This document shows positions 15,539 to 25,086 of a stretch of DNA of 64,000 nt, one piece after another. The stretch is from an uncultured Pelagibacteraceae bacterium. Lineage in GTDB: Bacteria; Pseudomonadota; Alphaproteobacteria; Pelagibacterales; Pelagibacteraceae. A model generated the notes under the pieces. The model ran no database searches. It saw only the letters and a list, made by a program, of their open reading frames with translations, and was not told where the DNA came from. The position numbers were made by a program, and so were the translations under genes. How positions within the stretch are numbered: the stretch's first letter is position 1; each line of letters starts with the position of its first letter. The stretch lies in the NCBI GenBank assembly GCA_902539445.1, contig CACBIY010000004.1, positions 50,465-114,464 of the forward strand, written 5' to 3'.

Positions 15539-16585
15539 CTAATCCTTTTTTCCTACTATTTCATTAAAGTTTTTTACACCATCTTTTAATAGTATTTCCT
15601 TAAGTTCTTTTTTAATTAGACCAACAATATTTGGACCTCTAAAAACCATGCCTGTATAAAGTTGTAAATAATCAGCTCCTGCTAAAAATTTTTGATAAGC
15701 AGATCTGCCAGAGTCTACGCCACCTACGCCTATAATTTTAATTCTGCCTTTTAAAACTTTATAAAATTTTCTGATTAACTCTGAAGACTTTAGCTCAATA
15801 GGTTTCCCGGATAATCCTCCTTTTTGATGGCTTTGAGTATTTTGTAAATTTTCTCTTGTTGTATCAGATGTGTTAGAAATAATAGCAGCTTCTATCTTGT
15901 TATCTAAAAGCACTTCAGAAATTTTCATAATTTCTTTATCGTTAATATCTGGTGATACTTTTACCGCTATAGGTGTTTTAGAGTTAAGATCTCTTTTCTC
16001 TTTTTCTATTAGTTTTAAAAGATCATCTAATTTTTTTTGATCATGAAAGTTTCTTAAATCTTCGGTGTTTGGTGAGGAAATATTAATAGTAATATAATCA
16101 GAGACCCCATTAAATATTTTTAAACACTGTATATAATCATTTGTTCTATCTTCTGAGTCTTTATTAGGTCCAATATTTATTCCAAGTAATCCAGTTGGAT
16201 TATTGCTTTTAATTCGATCTACAATATTTTTTGAACCTAGATTATTGAAACCAAGTCTATTTATCAGGGCCTCATCTTCTACTAGTCTAAAAACTCTAGG
16301 TTTGGGATTTCCGTATTGTTCTAATGGTGTAACAGTTCCTACTTCGACAAAACCAAACCCTAAATTGAACAATGAATTATATACCTCGGCATTCTTATCA
16401 AATCCTGCTGCCATACCAATTGGATTTTCTATTTCTTTATTAAACAATTTGGCCTTAAAAAGAGGATTATTTTTTTCGTCATCTAAAATATTTGGAATAA
16501 AATTAAATTTTAGTGACTTTATCGCTAAACTATGAGCCGTCTCGGGATCTAATTTAAAAATTAAAGATCTTAAATTTGAAAACAT
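15539..16585 (-). CDS. pyrD: Dihydroorotate dehydrogenase (quinone), class 2
   Basis: This membrane-associated FMN enzyme oxidises dihydroorotate to orotate with quinone in pyrimidine synthesis. The 348 residues include the N-terminal helical region of class 2 enzymes (about 1-40) and GFGFVEVGTVTP. Also seen are NPKPRVFRL, INRLGFNN, the catalytic serine in ITINISSPNT, and the FMN phosphate site GGVDSGRSAYQKFLAGAD. It overlaps lysS by one base upstream and has a 56-base gap to rpmB downstream that holds the rpmB promoter. Confidence 0.96.
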   Translation of the reverse strand: MFSNLRSLIFKLDPETAHSLAIKSLKFNFIPNILDDEKNNPLFKAKLFNKEIENPIGMAAGFDKNAEVYNSLFNLGFGFVEVGTVTPLEQYGNPKPRVFRLVEDEALINRLGFNNLGSKNIVDRIKSNNPTGLLGINIGPNKDSEDRTNDYIQCLKIFNGVSDYITINISSPNTEDLRNFHDQKKLDDLLKLIEKEKRDLNSKTPIAVKVSPDINDKEIMKISEVLLDNKIEAAIISNTSDTTRENLQNTQSHQKGGLSGKPIELKSSELIRKFYKVLKGRIKIIGVGGVDSGRSAYQKFLAGADYLQLYTGMVFRGPNIVGLIKKELKEILLKDGVKNFNEIVGKKD

Positions 16586-18147
16586 TATTTAATTTTATTT
16601 AATATAAGATCTTTTGTTTCTTTCACACCAAAAAAACTTATAAAAAAACCCATCCTTGGTCCATTTTCGTCTCCAAAAACTACTTCGTAAATTAATTTAA
16701 ACCAATCTCGAAGGTTCTCAGTGTATCCATTTTCTTTACCAGTCGAATATATCATTGTTTGAATATCTTCTGGTTTCATTTTGTCATCACATTTATCTAA
16801 AGTTTTTACTAGAGCTTCTAAAGCTTTTTTTTCCTCACCATTAGGTTTTTTATATTTTTTTTTCAATTTTATTACGTCGTTAAAATATTTTATTGCATAG
16901 CCTACTAAATTATCAAAGATAGGATTATCTTTCTCCGAAATGTCTTTTTTATATTTTTTAACAAATTTCCAAAGAAGTTCTTTGCTGTCAGCATTACTTG
17001 TTTCGACCAAGTTTAATAACATTGAAAACGTCATAATCATATTTTCTTTAGGCACCAAACTATTATGAACATGCCATACAGGATTCATAAGTAGCTGCAA
17101 CTCATTTTGATTTTTTGCTTTCTCAATCAGATCCAAATAATCATCAACAGTTTTTGAAACTATTTCTTTGTAAAGTTTTTTTGCTCTTTTTGGATTTTGA
17201 TACATATACAGTGACAAACTTTCAGGAGAAGCATACTCTAACCATTGATCAATAGTGATGCCGTTTCCCTTTGATTTTGAAATCTTCTCTCCTTTTTCAT
17301 CCAAAAATAGTTCATATGCAAACCCTGAAGGATTTGTTTTTCCAATCAATTTGATAATTTTTGTTGAAAGTATTGCGCTCTCTATAAGATCCTTTCCGTA
17401 CATTTCAAAATCAACATCTAATGCATACCACCTCATAGCCCAATCAACTTTCCACTGTAATTTACAATTTCCATCAAGAATGCTTGTTTCCAAATCTTTT
17501 CCATTATTATCAAAAACAATAATAGATTTTTCTTTATTAATACTTTTTACAGGTATTTCTAGAACATGACCTGTAACTGGACAAATTGGAAGAAATGGGC
17601 TGTACGTTTTTTGTCTCTCTTTTCCAAGTGTAGGAAGTATTATATTCATTATACCATCATAATTCTCTAAAATAACTTGGAGAGAAGAGTTAAAGAAACC
17701 TGATTTATAAAGTGATGTTGAACTTTTAAAATTATATTTAAATTTAAAATTGTTTAAAAATTTTTTTAACATTTCATTATTATGCTCACCAAAACTATTA
17801 AATTTTTTAAAGGGATCAGGCACATTAGTAAGCGGTTTATGTAAATTTTTTTCTAATAATTCTTTTTGTGGAACGTTATCAGGTACTTTTCTTAGACCGT
17901 CCATATCATCTGAAAAAGTGATGATTTCAGTTGGTAAATCAGTCAAATGTTTTAGTGCATTTACAATCATTGATGTCCTTGCAACTTCTCCAAAAGTTCC
18001 TATATGTGGAAGACCACTAGGACCGTAACCTGTTTGTAGAATTATTTTGCCTTTTTTTTCAATAAAAGATTTTCTTTCTCTAAGCATTTTTTTTGCTTCA
18101 ACGAAAGGCCATGCACTTGTTTTGTCAAAATTCTCTTTTTTAATCAT
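16585..18147 (-). CDS. lysS: Class I lysyl-tRNA synthetase
   Basis: This 520-residue enzyme charges tRNA-Lys. It belongs to the class I type found in archaea and many Alphaproteobacteria, not the common class II type. The class I nucleotide motif is PHIG (residues 47-50, in GPSGLPHIGTFG), and the KMSKS equivalent is EKISKSKGNG. It ends in an alpha-helical, Lys-rich anticodon-binding region. pyrD follows with a one-base overlap. The upstream 88-base region is shared with the divergent trkH. Confidence 0.95.
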   Translation of the reverse strand: MIKKENFDKTSAWPFVEAKKMLRERKSFIEKKGKIILQTGYGPSGLPHIGTFGEVARTSMIVNALKHLTDLPTEIITFSDDMDGLRKVPDNVPQKELLEKNLHKPLTNVPDPFKKFNSFGEHNNEMLKKFLNNFKFKYNFKSSTSLYKSGFFNSSLQVILENYDGIMNIILPTLGKERQKTYSPFLPICPVTGHVLEIPVKSINKEKSIIVFDNNGKDLETSILDGNCKLQWKVDWAMRWYALDVDFEMYGKDLIESAILSTKIIKLIGKTNPSGFAYELFLDEKGEKISKSKGNGITIDQWLEYASPESLSLYMYQNPKRAKKLYKEIVSKTVDDYLDLIEKAKNQNELQLLMNPVWHVHNSLVPKENMIMTFSMLLNLVETSNADSKELLWKFVKKYKKDISEKDNPIFDNLVGYAIKYFNDVIKLKKKYKKPNGEEKKALEALVKTLDKCDDKMKPEDIQTMIYSTGKENGYTENLRDWFKLIYEVVFGDENGPRMGFFISFFGVKETKDLILNKIK

Positions 18148-18235
18148 GATTAATCCAAATAAAATCTTAAATTAACGCTTTAACTTATTCTTATAGAGTT
18201 GAAATTTATTTACCATAAAATAATGTTCTATCAAA

Positions 18236-19675
18236 ATGTCTAATTATAAAACTGTTTTTTTTACACTTGGAATTCTCCAAATAATTCTTGGAATTTTTAT
18301 GTTGATCCCAATATTTGTTCAATTTTTTTTTAAAGAAATTGACTCCTCTTTTTTTGGTGCCTCAATTATTACAATTATTTTTGGCACGCTATTTTTTTTA
18401 TCTAATCTTGATCATGATAAGAAGTTAAATTTACAGCAAGCTTTTTTATTGACCGCGTTATCTTGGCTAAGTATCGCAATTTTTGGCTCACTTCCTCTAA
18501 TATTTTCTGAAGTCAATTTTTCGTTTACCAATGCATTTTTTGAGAGTATGTCAGGCATTACAACAACTGGTTCAACAATCATTGCAAACTTAGAGGAGAT
18601 GCCCAAAGCAATTTTGCTTTGGAGAGCAATTCTTCAATGGTTGGGTGGTATTGGAATAATTGTTATGGCGATCACTTTGATGCCAATAATGAATGTTGGT
18701 GGTATGCAATTATTCAAAATTTCTAACAGTGACTCATCGGAAAAAATTCTTCCTAAATCAAAAGAAATTGCATTGAGATTAATTTATATTTATTCAGGTC
18801 TCACTGCACTGTGTGCAATGTCATATAAAATTCTTGGGATGAATACTTTTGATAGTATAACCCATTCTATGACAACAATAGCAACTGGGGGGTTTTCAAA
18901 TTATAACGAGTCCATTGGTTTCTTTAACAGTTTTTCAATAGAAATTTCAGCAATGATTTTTATTATCTTGGGAAGTTTACCTTTTATCGCTTATATCAAA
19001 TTCTTAAATGGTAATAGAAGAATATTTTTTTCAGATATTCAAATTAGAACTTTTTTGAAAATAATCTTAATAAGTATTCTGATCTTATCAATTTATTTAT
19101 TTTTAGATAAATCGTCTGAACTAAACTTCAGAACAGTTTTATTCAATGTAATATCAATTTTAACAGGAACTGGATATGTAAATGCACAATTTGATAATTG
19201 GGGTGGATTTCCTTTAATTGTATTTATAGGTCTAATGTTTATTGGTGGATGTGCTGGCTCAACAACCTGTGGTATAAAAATATTTAGATTTCAAATACTT
19301 TATTCATTTGTTTTGAATCAACTTAAAAAAATTATTTATCCTAAAGGAATTTTTGTCCTAAAATATAATCAAAGTCCTGTAGATGACAAATTTACTGCAT
19401 CAATTATCTCTTTCATTTATATGTACCTGGTAATTTTTTTTGTGATTACAGCATTATTATCTTTGACGGGTCTTGACTTTATTACCTCAATTTCTGGAGC
19501 TGCAACATCTATTTCAAATGTAGGACCTGGCCTAGGTTCAACTATTGGACCAAACGGAAATTTTTCATCCCTACCTGATATCTCTAAGTGGATTTTAAGC
19601 TTTGGTATGATTTTGGGTAGATTGGAATTATTTGCAATCCTTGTATTATTTTTACCATCTTTTTGGAGGAATTGA
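18236..19675 (+). CDS. trkH: Trk-type potassium uptake protein TrkH
   Basis: This is a 479-residue inner-membrane K+ transporter subunit with about ten hydrophobic segments. Selectivity-filter regions seen include SGITTTGST, IATGGFSNYN, LTGTGYVNAQ and ISNVGPGLG; each carries the conserved Gly of TrkH/KtrB filters. GGCAGSTTCGIKIFR is also characteristic. Its regulatory partner TrkA is not in the window. The downstream permease gene begins just after its stop, with the ribosome-binding site inside the end of trkH. Confidence 0.93.
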   Translation: MSNYKTVFFTLGILQIILGIFMLIPIFVQFFFKEIDSSFFGASIITIIFGTLFFLSNLDHDKKLNLQQAFLLTALSWLSIAIFGSLPLIFSEVNFSFTNAFFESMSGITTTGSTIIANLEEMPKAILLWRAILQWLGGIGIIVMAITLMPIMNVGGMQLFKISNSDSSEKILPKSKEIALRLIYIYSGLTALCAMSYKILGMNTFDSITHSMTTIATGGFSNYNESIGFFNSFSIEISAMIFIILGSLPFIAYIKFLNGNRRIFFSDIQIRTFLKIILISILILSIYLFLDKSSELNFRTVLFNVISILTGTGYVNAQFDNWGGFPLIVFIGLMFIGGCAGSTTCGIKIFRFQILYSFVLNQLKKIIYPKGIFVLKYNQSPVDDKFTASIISFIYMYLVIFFVITALLSLTGLDFITSISGAATSISNVGPGLGSTIGPNGNFSSLPDISKWILSFGMILGRLELFAILVLFLPSFWRN

Positions 19676-19677
19676 AT

Positions 19678-21054
19678 TTGATAGAAATTAAAAAAAATTC
19701 TTTGTCTGAAATGTTCTCGGTTTATTTTGACAAAAGAATGCTCAAAATTTTATTGCTTGGTGCAATATCAGGTTTTCCATGGGTTTTGATAGGAAGTAGT
19801 CTAAGTTTATGGTTGAAAGAAGATGGACTAAGTAGATCAACTGTTGGATGGGCTGGATTAATTTTTGCAGTTTACGCATTTAATTATTTATGGGCACCTT
19901 TAATAGATAGAATTCAAATACCATATTTAACAAAAAAAATAGGTCACAGAAGAGGATGGATTGTTTTGATGCAAATAATCATCTTACTCTCACTTGCTCT
20001 TTGGAGTTTACTCGATCCATCTGAAAATTTAGCTTTAGTTGTTTCAGTAGGCTTAATAATTGCTATAGCATCATCAACTCAAGATATAACAGTTGATGCT
20101 TTAAGAATTGAACAGATTGGTGAAAATGAGGGAAAATCCATGGCTGCTGGAGCCGCAATGGCGGTTGTCGGTTGGTGGACAGGATACAAGTTAGGTGGAG
20201 TACTATCATTATTTGCAGCAGATATTCTACAAAACATTGGTTTTGAAAATTATTGGCAACTAACTTTCTTAATTTTGGGGATTTTAGTAATTTTAATGAA
20301 CATTGGCTTAATGTTCATTGACGAGTCTGGAAATTTAGAGAGACAAAATCAACAAAAAGAAAATGATAAATTGATATCATCTCAATTTAAAAAAGAAAAT
20401 ATATTTACAAAATTGCTAACCTGGGTTGCTGGAACAATTAGTGGTCCAATCATTAGTTTTTTTAAAAAAAATGGCTTTTCGATTGCTCTAGGAATTTTAG
20501 GATTTGTTTTTTTATTTAAAGTGGGGGAGGCATTTCTTGGAAGGATGTCTATAATTTTTTATAAAGAAATAGGTTTTAGTAAGTCGGATATTGCTATTTA
20601 CTCTAAAACGTTAGGTTGGATCACTACTGTGACGTTTACTCTTTTAGGTGGACTTTTTGTAATTAGATCTGGGGTTTTAAAAGCAATGTTTTTTGCTGGA
20701 GTTATGATGGCAAGTACAAACCTTTTATTTAGTGTGTTGGCCTGGAGCGATAAGTCAGAAGTTTTATTCGCTATTGCAGTTATTTTTGACGATATAGCTG
20801 CTGCATTTGCGACAGTAGCTTTTGTAGCCTTTATATCTATGCTCGTGGACAGAGCCTATACAGCAACTCAATATGCGCTTTTAGCATCGATAGGCACCGC
20901 TGGTAGAACAACTTTAGCCTCCTCCTCTGGCGCCCTTGTTGATTGGTTAAATGGTGATTGGGGAATATTTTTTATTTTAACTGCGCTAATGGTCATTCCT
21001 TCATTATTAATCTTAGGGATTATGAAAAATAAACTACGACTAAGTGAAAAATAA
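19678..21054 (+). CDS. ampG: AmpG-like muropeptide permease (MFS)
   Basis: This inner-membrane protein has about twelve hydrophobic segments and is 458 residues long from the chosen start. The motifs FNYLWAPLIDR, GHRRGWIVLMQ and SSTQDITVDALRIE correspond to the conserved AmpG regions (WAPL-D, GRR-GW, SA-QD-DA-R). AmpG brings anhydro-muropeptides into the cytoplasm for recycling. I chose TTG at 19678 because GGAGGA (19665-19670) lies seven bases before it; an upstream TTG at 19663 would place that sequence inside the gene. It overlaps the following NlpC/P60 gene by 11 bases. Confidence 0.83.
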   Translation: MIEIKKNSLSEMFSVYFDKRMLKILLLGAISGFPWVLIGSSLSLWLKEDGLSRSTVGWAGLIFAVYAFNYLWAPLIDRIQIPYLTKKIGHRRGWIVLMQIIILLSLALWSLLDPSENLALVVSVGLIIAIASSTQDITVDALRIEQIGENEGKSMAAGAAMAVVGWWTGYKLGGVLSLFAADILQNIGFENYWQLTFLILGILVILMNIGLMFIDESGNLERQNQQKENDKLISSQFKKENIFTKLLTWVAGTISGPIISFFKKNGFSIALGILGFVFLFKVGEAFLGRMSIIFYKEIGFSKSDIAIYSKTLGWITTVTFTLLGGLFVIRSGVLKAMFFAGVMMASTNLLFSVLAWSDKSEVLFAIAVIFDDIAAAFATVAFVAFISMLVDRAYTATQYALLASIGTAGRTTLASSSGALVDWLNGDWGIFFILTALMVIPSLLILGIMKNKLRLSEK

Positions 21055-21796
21055 TTTTTTAAATAAATCTGTAGCTAATGTTTACTTTAAACCATCTTCT
21101 AATTCTGAGGTAGTTTCACAAATTTTATATGGAGACAAATTTCAGATTCTATTGAAAAGAAAAAAATATTTTAAAATAAAAACTCATTATGACAATTATA
21201 TTGGATATATAAAAAAAGATAAGTTTTTAGAAAATTTTAAACCCTCACATAAAGTTTCAAAGATTAAATCTAGAATTTTCTTTAAAAAAAGTAAAAGATT
21301 TTTATCTTCAAACCATTATCTATATTATGGATCTGGTGTGAGTATAAGAAATGAAAACAAAAAGTATATTGAATTTGAAAAAAATAAATGGATAAAAAAA
21401 AGTGATATCAAAAATATTAATCATTATGAAAAAAATTATATCAAAGTATTCAAATTCTTTTTAAACACAAAATACTTATGGGGCGGAAAAACCTGTGTCG
21501 GTATTGATTGTTCAGCATTAATTCAAATTTATTTTTATTACAACAGAATATTTTTTCCAAGAGATACAAAAGACCAAATAAGATTTTGTAAAAGAAAAAG
21601 AGGTAAAAATCGACTTAAAGGGGATATCTTATTTTGGAAAGGACATGTTGGTATATGTATTAATAAGTCTAGATTTATTCATGCTTATGGACCAAAAAAG
21701 AGGGTGATAATAATGCCAACAATACAAACAATAAAATTAATTGATAAAACAGCAAATTTAAAAGTTAAAAAAGTAAGTAATATTTGTAATATTTAA
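21044..21796 (+). CDS. SH3-domain NlpC/P60 (C40) peptidase
   Basis: This 250-residue protein has bacterial SH3-like repeats (about residues 8-125) and an NlpC/P60 domain. Catalytic residues visible are Cys156 in GIDCSAL, His201 in GHVGIC, and a third polar residue around His213 in IHAYG. C40 enzymes cut the D-Glu-DAP bond of peptidoglycan peptides. No signal peptide or membrane helix is seen, so it is probably cytoplasmic, as for YkfC-type recycling enzymes. The GTG start overlaps the ampG-like gene by 11 bases, which supports muropeptide turnover. It is extremely rich in Lys. Confidence 0.8.
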   Translation: MKNNFLNKSVANVYFKPSSNSEVVSQILYGDKFQILLKRKKYFKIKTHYDNYIGYIKKDKFLENFKPSHKVSKIKSRIFFKKSKRFLSSNHYLYYGSGVSIRNENKKYIEFEKNKWIKKSDIKNINHYEKNYIKVFKFFLNTKYLWGGKTCVGIDCSALIQIYFYYNRIFFPRDTKDQIRFCKRKRGKNRLKGDILFWKGHVGICINKSRFIHAYGPKKRVIIMPTIQTIKLIDKTANLKVKKVSNICNI

Positions 21797-22689
21797 TCTC
21801 TACCAAAGTCAGGTTTGTTAACATCCTGTTTTAATTTAATAATTTTAGACCTAACTTTTTTTGTCTGTGATAATTTTTTTAAAATCGATTTATTATTTTT
21901 GGAATTTATATCTTTTTTAAAAGATTTTAAGTTTTTGATAAATAAATCTATTGCTTTTGTAACATTAACTTTGTTATCAAAAAAAATATCTCTCCACATA
22001 ATTTCATTTGAAGCAGCTATTCTTGAAAAATCTCTCAAGCCCCCGGCACTGTATTTAATAAGACCAAATTTAAGTATTTTTTCAAAATCTTGAGCCGATT
22101 TAACCAAATTGTAAGCAATTAAATGTGGTAAATGACTTGTGATAGAAAAAACTTTGTCATGTTTTTCGGAGTTCATAATAACAGTTTTTGAGCCCATCTT
22201 TTTCCAAAAAGAACTTAAAAATTTCAAATTCTTAGAACTTGTTTTTTTGTCCTTAATTAATACACACCATTTATCCTCAAACATATCAGCTTTTCCAAAT
22301 TCTGGTCCACTCACTTCTGATCCAGCGATAGGGTGACTCCTTATCCAATTTATTCCACGCTTCAAAAATTTTTTAATAATTTTTGATGACTCTATTTTTG
22401 AAGATCCAACATCAGTAATCAGTGTCTTTGGCAAAATAGTTTTATTAATTTTGAGAATGAGTTTTTTATATTCACTCGTTGACGTGCAAACAATCACTAG
22501 GTTTGAATTTACCAAACCATCTTTGAGTGACTTAACAATTGTTCCAGGTAATTTGAGTCTTTTTATTTTAGTGATATTAGATTTTGATTTTTCATAAATA
22601 AATATTTTTTTTGCTATTTTTTTTTTTGAAATCTTCCTTACTAAAGAAGAGCCCAATAATCCACAGCCTATAATTAATACATTTCTCAT
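21793..22689 (-). CDS. tyrC: Prephenate/arogenate dehydrogenase
   Basis: This 298-residue enzyme oxidatively decarboxylates prephenate (or arogenate) on the way to tyrosine. The NAD-binding motif GCGLLGSSLVRKI starts at residue 8. SHPIAGSE, ITSHLPHLIAY and FSRIAASNEIMWRDI are the conserved TyrA regions. There is no fused chorismate mutase. It overlaps hisC by four bases, the hisC-tyrC pairing common in Alphaproteobacteria. Choice between prephenate and arogenate cannot be made by eye. The 3' end overlaps the convergent NlpC/P60 gene by four bases. Confidence 0.92.
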   Translation of the reverse strand: MRNVLIIGCGLLGSSLVRKISKKKIAKKIFIYEKSKSNITKIKRLKLPGTIVKSLKDGLVNSNLVIVCTSTSEYKKLILKINKTILPKTLITDVGSSKIESSKIIKKFLKRGINWIRSHPIAGSEVSGPEFGKADMFEDKWCVLIKDKKTSSKNLKFLSSFWKKMGSKTVIMNSEKHDKVFSITSHLPHLIAYNLVKSAQDFEKILKFGLIKYSAGGLRDFSRIAASNEIMWRDIFFDNKVNVTKAIDLFIKNLKSFKKDINSKNNKSILKKLSQTKKVRSKIIKLKQDVNKPDFGRD

Positions 22690-23771
22690 TTTCTAAATAT
22701 ATTTTGTGTTGCTTTAATAAATTTTATATTCTCCTCTTTTGACCCAATCGTTAATCGTAGCATATTTTTTATTTTATAACCTTCTTCAGTAGATCTTAAA
22801 ATAATTCCCTTTTTTTTTAATTTTTCATAGAAACTGTTAGCTCTTAGTTTGCATTTATTAAAATTCAATAATAGAAAGTTAGCAGAAACTTTGTTTGAAC
22901 TAATATCATAATTGCTCAAAAATTTTTTCAGTTTTGATGCATAAAAATAATTATGTTTTACTGAACGTGAAATAAATTTTTTATCCTTAAGTGACTCAAT
23001 AGCTGCCTTTTGAGCTACTTCATTAACATTGAATGGAGGTTTGATAACATTCAAAGCATCAATAATTTTTTTTGAACCATGTCCCCAACCAATTCTTAGG
23101 GATGAAAGTCCGTAGATTTTTGAGAATGTCCTTAATATAAAAACATTCTGCTTATTTTTGAATAAATCTAAACCAGATTTATAGTCTCTATTTTGCATGT
23201 ACTCTGCATAAGCATCATCTACAACAAGCAAGATATTTTTTCTTAATCTTTTTCTTAAATCAATTAATTCAAACTTAGTCAAGTAAGTGCCAGTTGGATT
23301 ATTTGGATTAGCAAGAAATACCATTTTAGTTTTATTACTTACTTTTTTGATTATTTCAGAAACAGAAGCTTTAAGATTTTTTTCTTTGGCAAAAACAACT
23401 TTTGCTCCAACTATTTTTGCATATATTCTATACATTAAAAAACTAAATTGAGGAAGAATTACTTCATCTTTTGGTTTAAGGAAAAGTTGGCATAACATTT
23501 GAATAACTTCGTCTGAACCAGCTCCACAAATTATTTTTTCTTTGTCACAATTAAATTTTTTTGAGATCTGACTTCGTAATTTTTTAGACTTTCCATCAGG
23601 ATATCTGAAAAGACTTAATTTTTTATTTGATATTGCCTTCTTGGCCCTGACACTTGCTCCGAGGGCTGACTCATTTGCCGAAAGTTTAATGATTTTATTA
23701 AAACTCTTGATAGTTGATTTGCCAGGTTGATAAGCCTCGATATTAAATCTTTTAAATTTTATAGTTGTCAT
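22686..23771 (-). CDS. hisC: Histidinol-phosphate aminotransferase
   Basis: This 361-residue PLP aminotransferase of fold type I has KLSANESALGAS, RYPDGKSKKLR, ICGAGSDEVIQML and NPNNPTGTY. The PLP lysine lies in LRTFSKIYGLSSLRIGW. HisC acts in histidine synthesis and often also transaminates prephenate or phenylpyruvate. Its overlap with the prephenate dehydrogenase gene favours a dual role in aromatic amino acid synthesis. It is divergent from metX across 194 bases. Confidence 0.92.
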   Translation of the reverse strand: MTTIKFKRFNIEAYQPGKSTIKSFNKIIKLSANESALGASVRAKKAISNKKLSLFRYPDGKSKKLRSQISKKFNCDKEKIICGAGSDEVIQMLCQLFLKPKDEVILPQFSFLMYRIYAKIVGAKVVFAKEKNLKASVSEIIKKVSNKTKMVFLANPNNPTGTYLTKFELIDLRKRLRKNILLVVDDAYAEYMQNRDYKSGLDLFKNKQNVFILRTFSKIYGLSSLRIGWGHGSKKIIDALNVIKPPFNVNEVAQKAAIESLKDKKFISRSVKHNYFYASKLKKFLSNYDISSNKVSANFLLLNFNKCKLRANSFYEKLKKKGIILRSTEEGYKIKNMLRLTIGSKEENIKFIKATQNIFRK

Positions 23772-23843
23772 CTTTTAAATTTTAGCCTCTTTATAAATAA
23801 AATAACAATTTTTCATATAGAATTAGTTCAAATTATTTAAAAA

Positions 23844-23872
23844 TTGACATACTAAATAACATCTTGTACAAA
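23844..23872 (+). promoter_or_regulatory. Sigma-70 promoter of metX
   Basis: Perfect TTGACA at 23844-23849, 17-base spacer, then TACAAA at 23867-23872. The predicted start near 23879 coincides with the first base pair of the SAM-II aptamer. Confidence 0.55.
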
Positions 23873-23877
23873 ATTTA

Positions 23878-23927
23878 TGCGCTGATTTACCTGAATTGCG
23901 AGCGCTTTAAAAAAACCGCTAAAAAAG
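23878..23927 (+). ncRNA. SAM-II riboswitch
   Basis: The RNA has the SAM-II order: P1 strand GCGCU (23879-23883), loop GAUUUACC, then AUUGCG, P1 partner AGCGC (23901-23905), an A-rich linker and the 3' pseudoknot strand CGCUAAAAAAG (23917-23927). GCG (23898-23900) can pair with CGC (23917-23919), as expected for the pseudoknot, with bases that differ from the archetypal marine metX aptamer. The class binds S-adenosylmethionine and turns off methionine synthesis genes in Alphaproteobacteria. Eight Ts follow at 23928-23935, and metX starts at 23966. The second pseudoknot helix looks weaker than in the archetype. Confidence 0.87.
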
Positions 23928-23965
23928 TTTTTTTTCTCACAATTCAATAATTAGCATTAATAATT

Positions 23966-25084
23966 ATGAATATTAAAGAGAATATAAAAACGCTTGTTAT
24001 TGAAAAGCCATTGAAACTTGATTGTGGTAAAACTATTAATAATTTTCCACTCGCATATGAAACTTATGGTTCGCTTAATAAAAACAAGGATAATGCAATT
24101 CTTGTTTTTCATGCGCTTACTGGTGATCAATTTGTTACAGGTATTAATCCCGTCACAAAAAAAGATGGCTGGTGGTCTTACGCAGTGGGCCCTAACAAAT
24201 CAATAGATACAAATAAATATTTTGTTATTTGTGCAAATGTAATAGGTGGTTGCATGGGCTCATTTGGTCCAAGCCATAAAAATCCTGATACAAATAAAAT
24301 TTACGGAACCGATTTTCCCGTAATTACTATTAATGACATGGTCAACGCACAAGTGAATTTATTAGATCATTTTGAGATAAAAAAACTTTTTTCAGTTGTT
24401 GGTGGATCAATGGGAGGAATGCAAGTTTTGCAATTTATAAGTAATTATCCGGATAAAGCTAGTACAGTAGTACCGATTGCATGTACCTCCAGTCATTCTG
24501 CTCAAAATATTGCTTTTAATGAGTTAGGTAGGCAAGCGATAGCATCGGATCATAATTGGTCAGACGGAAAATATTTATCTAATAATACTCTTCCTGATAA
24601 AGGGTTATCAGTAGCTAGAATGGCTGCTCATATAACTTATTTGTCTAAAAAAGGTTTACAAGAAAAATTTGGAAGAAAACTTCAAGAGAGAGATGCTCTT
24701 AAATTTGGATTTGATGCAGATTTTCAAATAGAGAGTTATCTAAGATATCAAGGATCAGTTTTTGTAGATCGATTTGATGCTAATAGTTATCTTTATATTA
24801 CAAGAGCAATGGATTATTTTGATCTAGTTAAACAATTTGATGGAAATTTATCTAATGCATTTAAAAAAACTAAGGCTAAGTTTTTTGTAATATCTTTCAC
24901 CTCAGACTGGCTCTATCCGACTCAAGAAAATAAAGATATAGTTATCGCTCTTAATGCAATTGGTGCTGATGTTGGATTTGTTGAAATAAAATCTGACAAA
25001 GGTCATGATTCTTTTTTATTAGATGTTCCAGACTTTTTGAAAACTCTTAAAAATTTTTTAGATAAATCTTACTTAGAGAGATAA
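23966..25084 (+). CDS. metX: Homoserine O-acetyltransferase
   Basis: MetX activates homoserine for methionine synthesis; family members use acetyl-CoA or succinyl-CoA. The 372-residue alpha/beta hydrolase fold has HALTGDQFV, the nucleophile Ser148 in GGSMGGMQ, and the catalytic His347 in KGHDSFLLD, with the Asp in FTSDWLYP. A SAM-II riboswitch in the leader indicates repression at high S-adenosylmethionine. metW follows after two bases, the usual metXW arrangement. The acyl donor cannot be decided by eye. Confidence 0.95.
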   Translation: MNIKENIKTLVIEKPLKLDCGKTINNFPLAYETYGSLNKNKDNAILVFHALTGDQFVTGINPVTKKDGWWSYAVGPNKSIDTNKYFVICANVIGGCMGSFGPSHKNPDTNKIYGTDFPVITINDMVNAQVNLLDHFEIKKLFSVVGGSMGGMQVLQFISNYPDKASTVVPIACTSSHSAQNIAFNELGRQAIASDHNWSDGKYLSNNTLPDKGLSVARMAAHITYLSKKGLQEKFGRKLQERDALKFGFDADFQIESYLRYQGSVFVDRFDANSYLYITRAMDYFDLVKQFDGNLSNAFKKTKAKFFVISFTSDWLYPTQENKDIVIALNAIGADVGFVEIKSDKGHDSFLLDVPDFLKTLKNFLDKSYLER

Positions 25085-25086
25085 TA

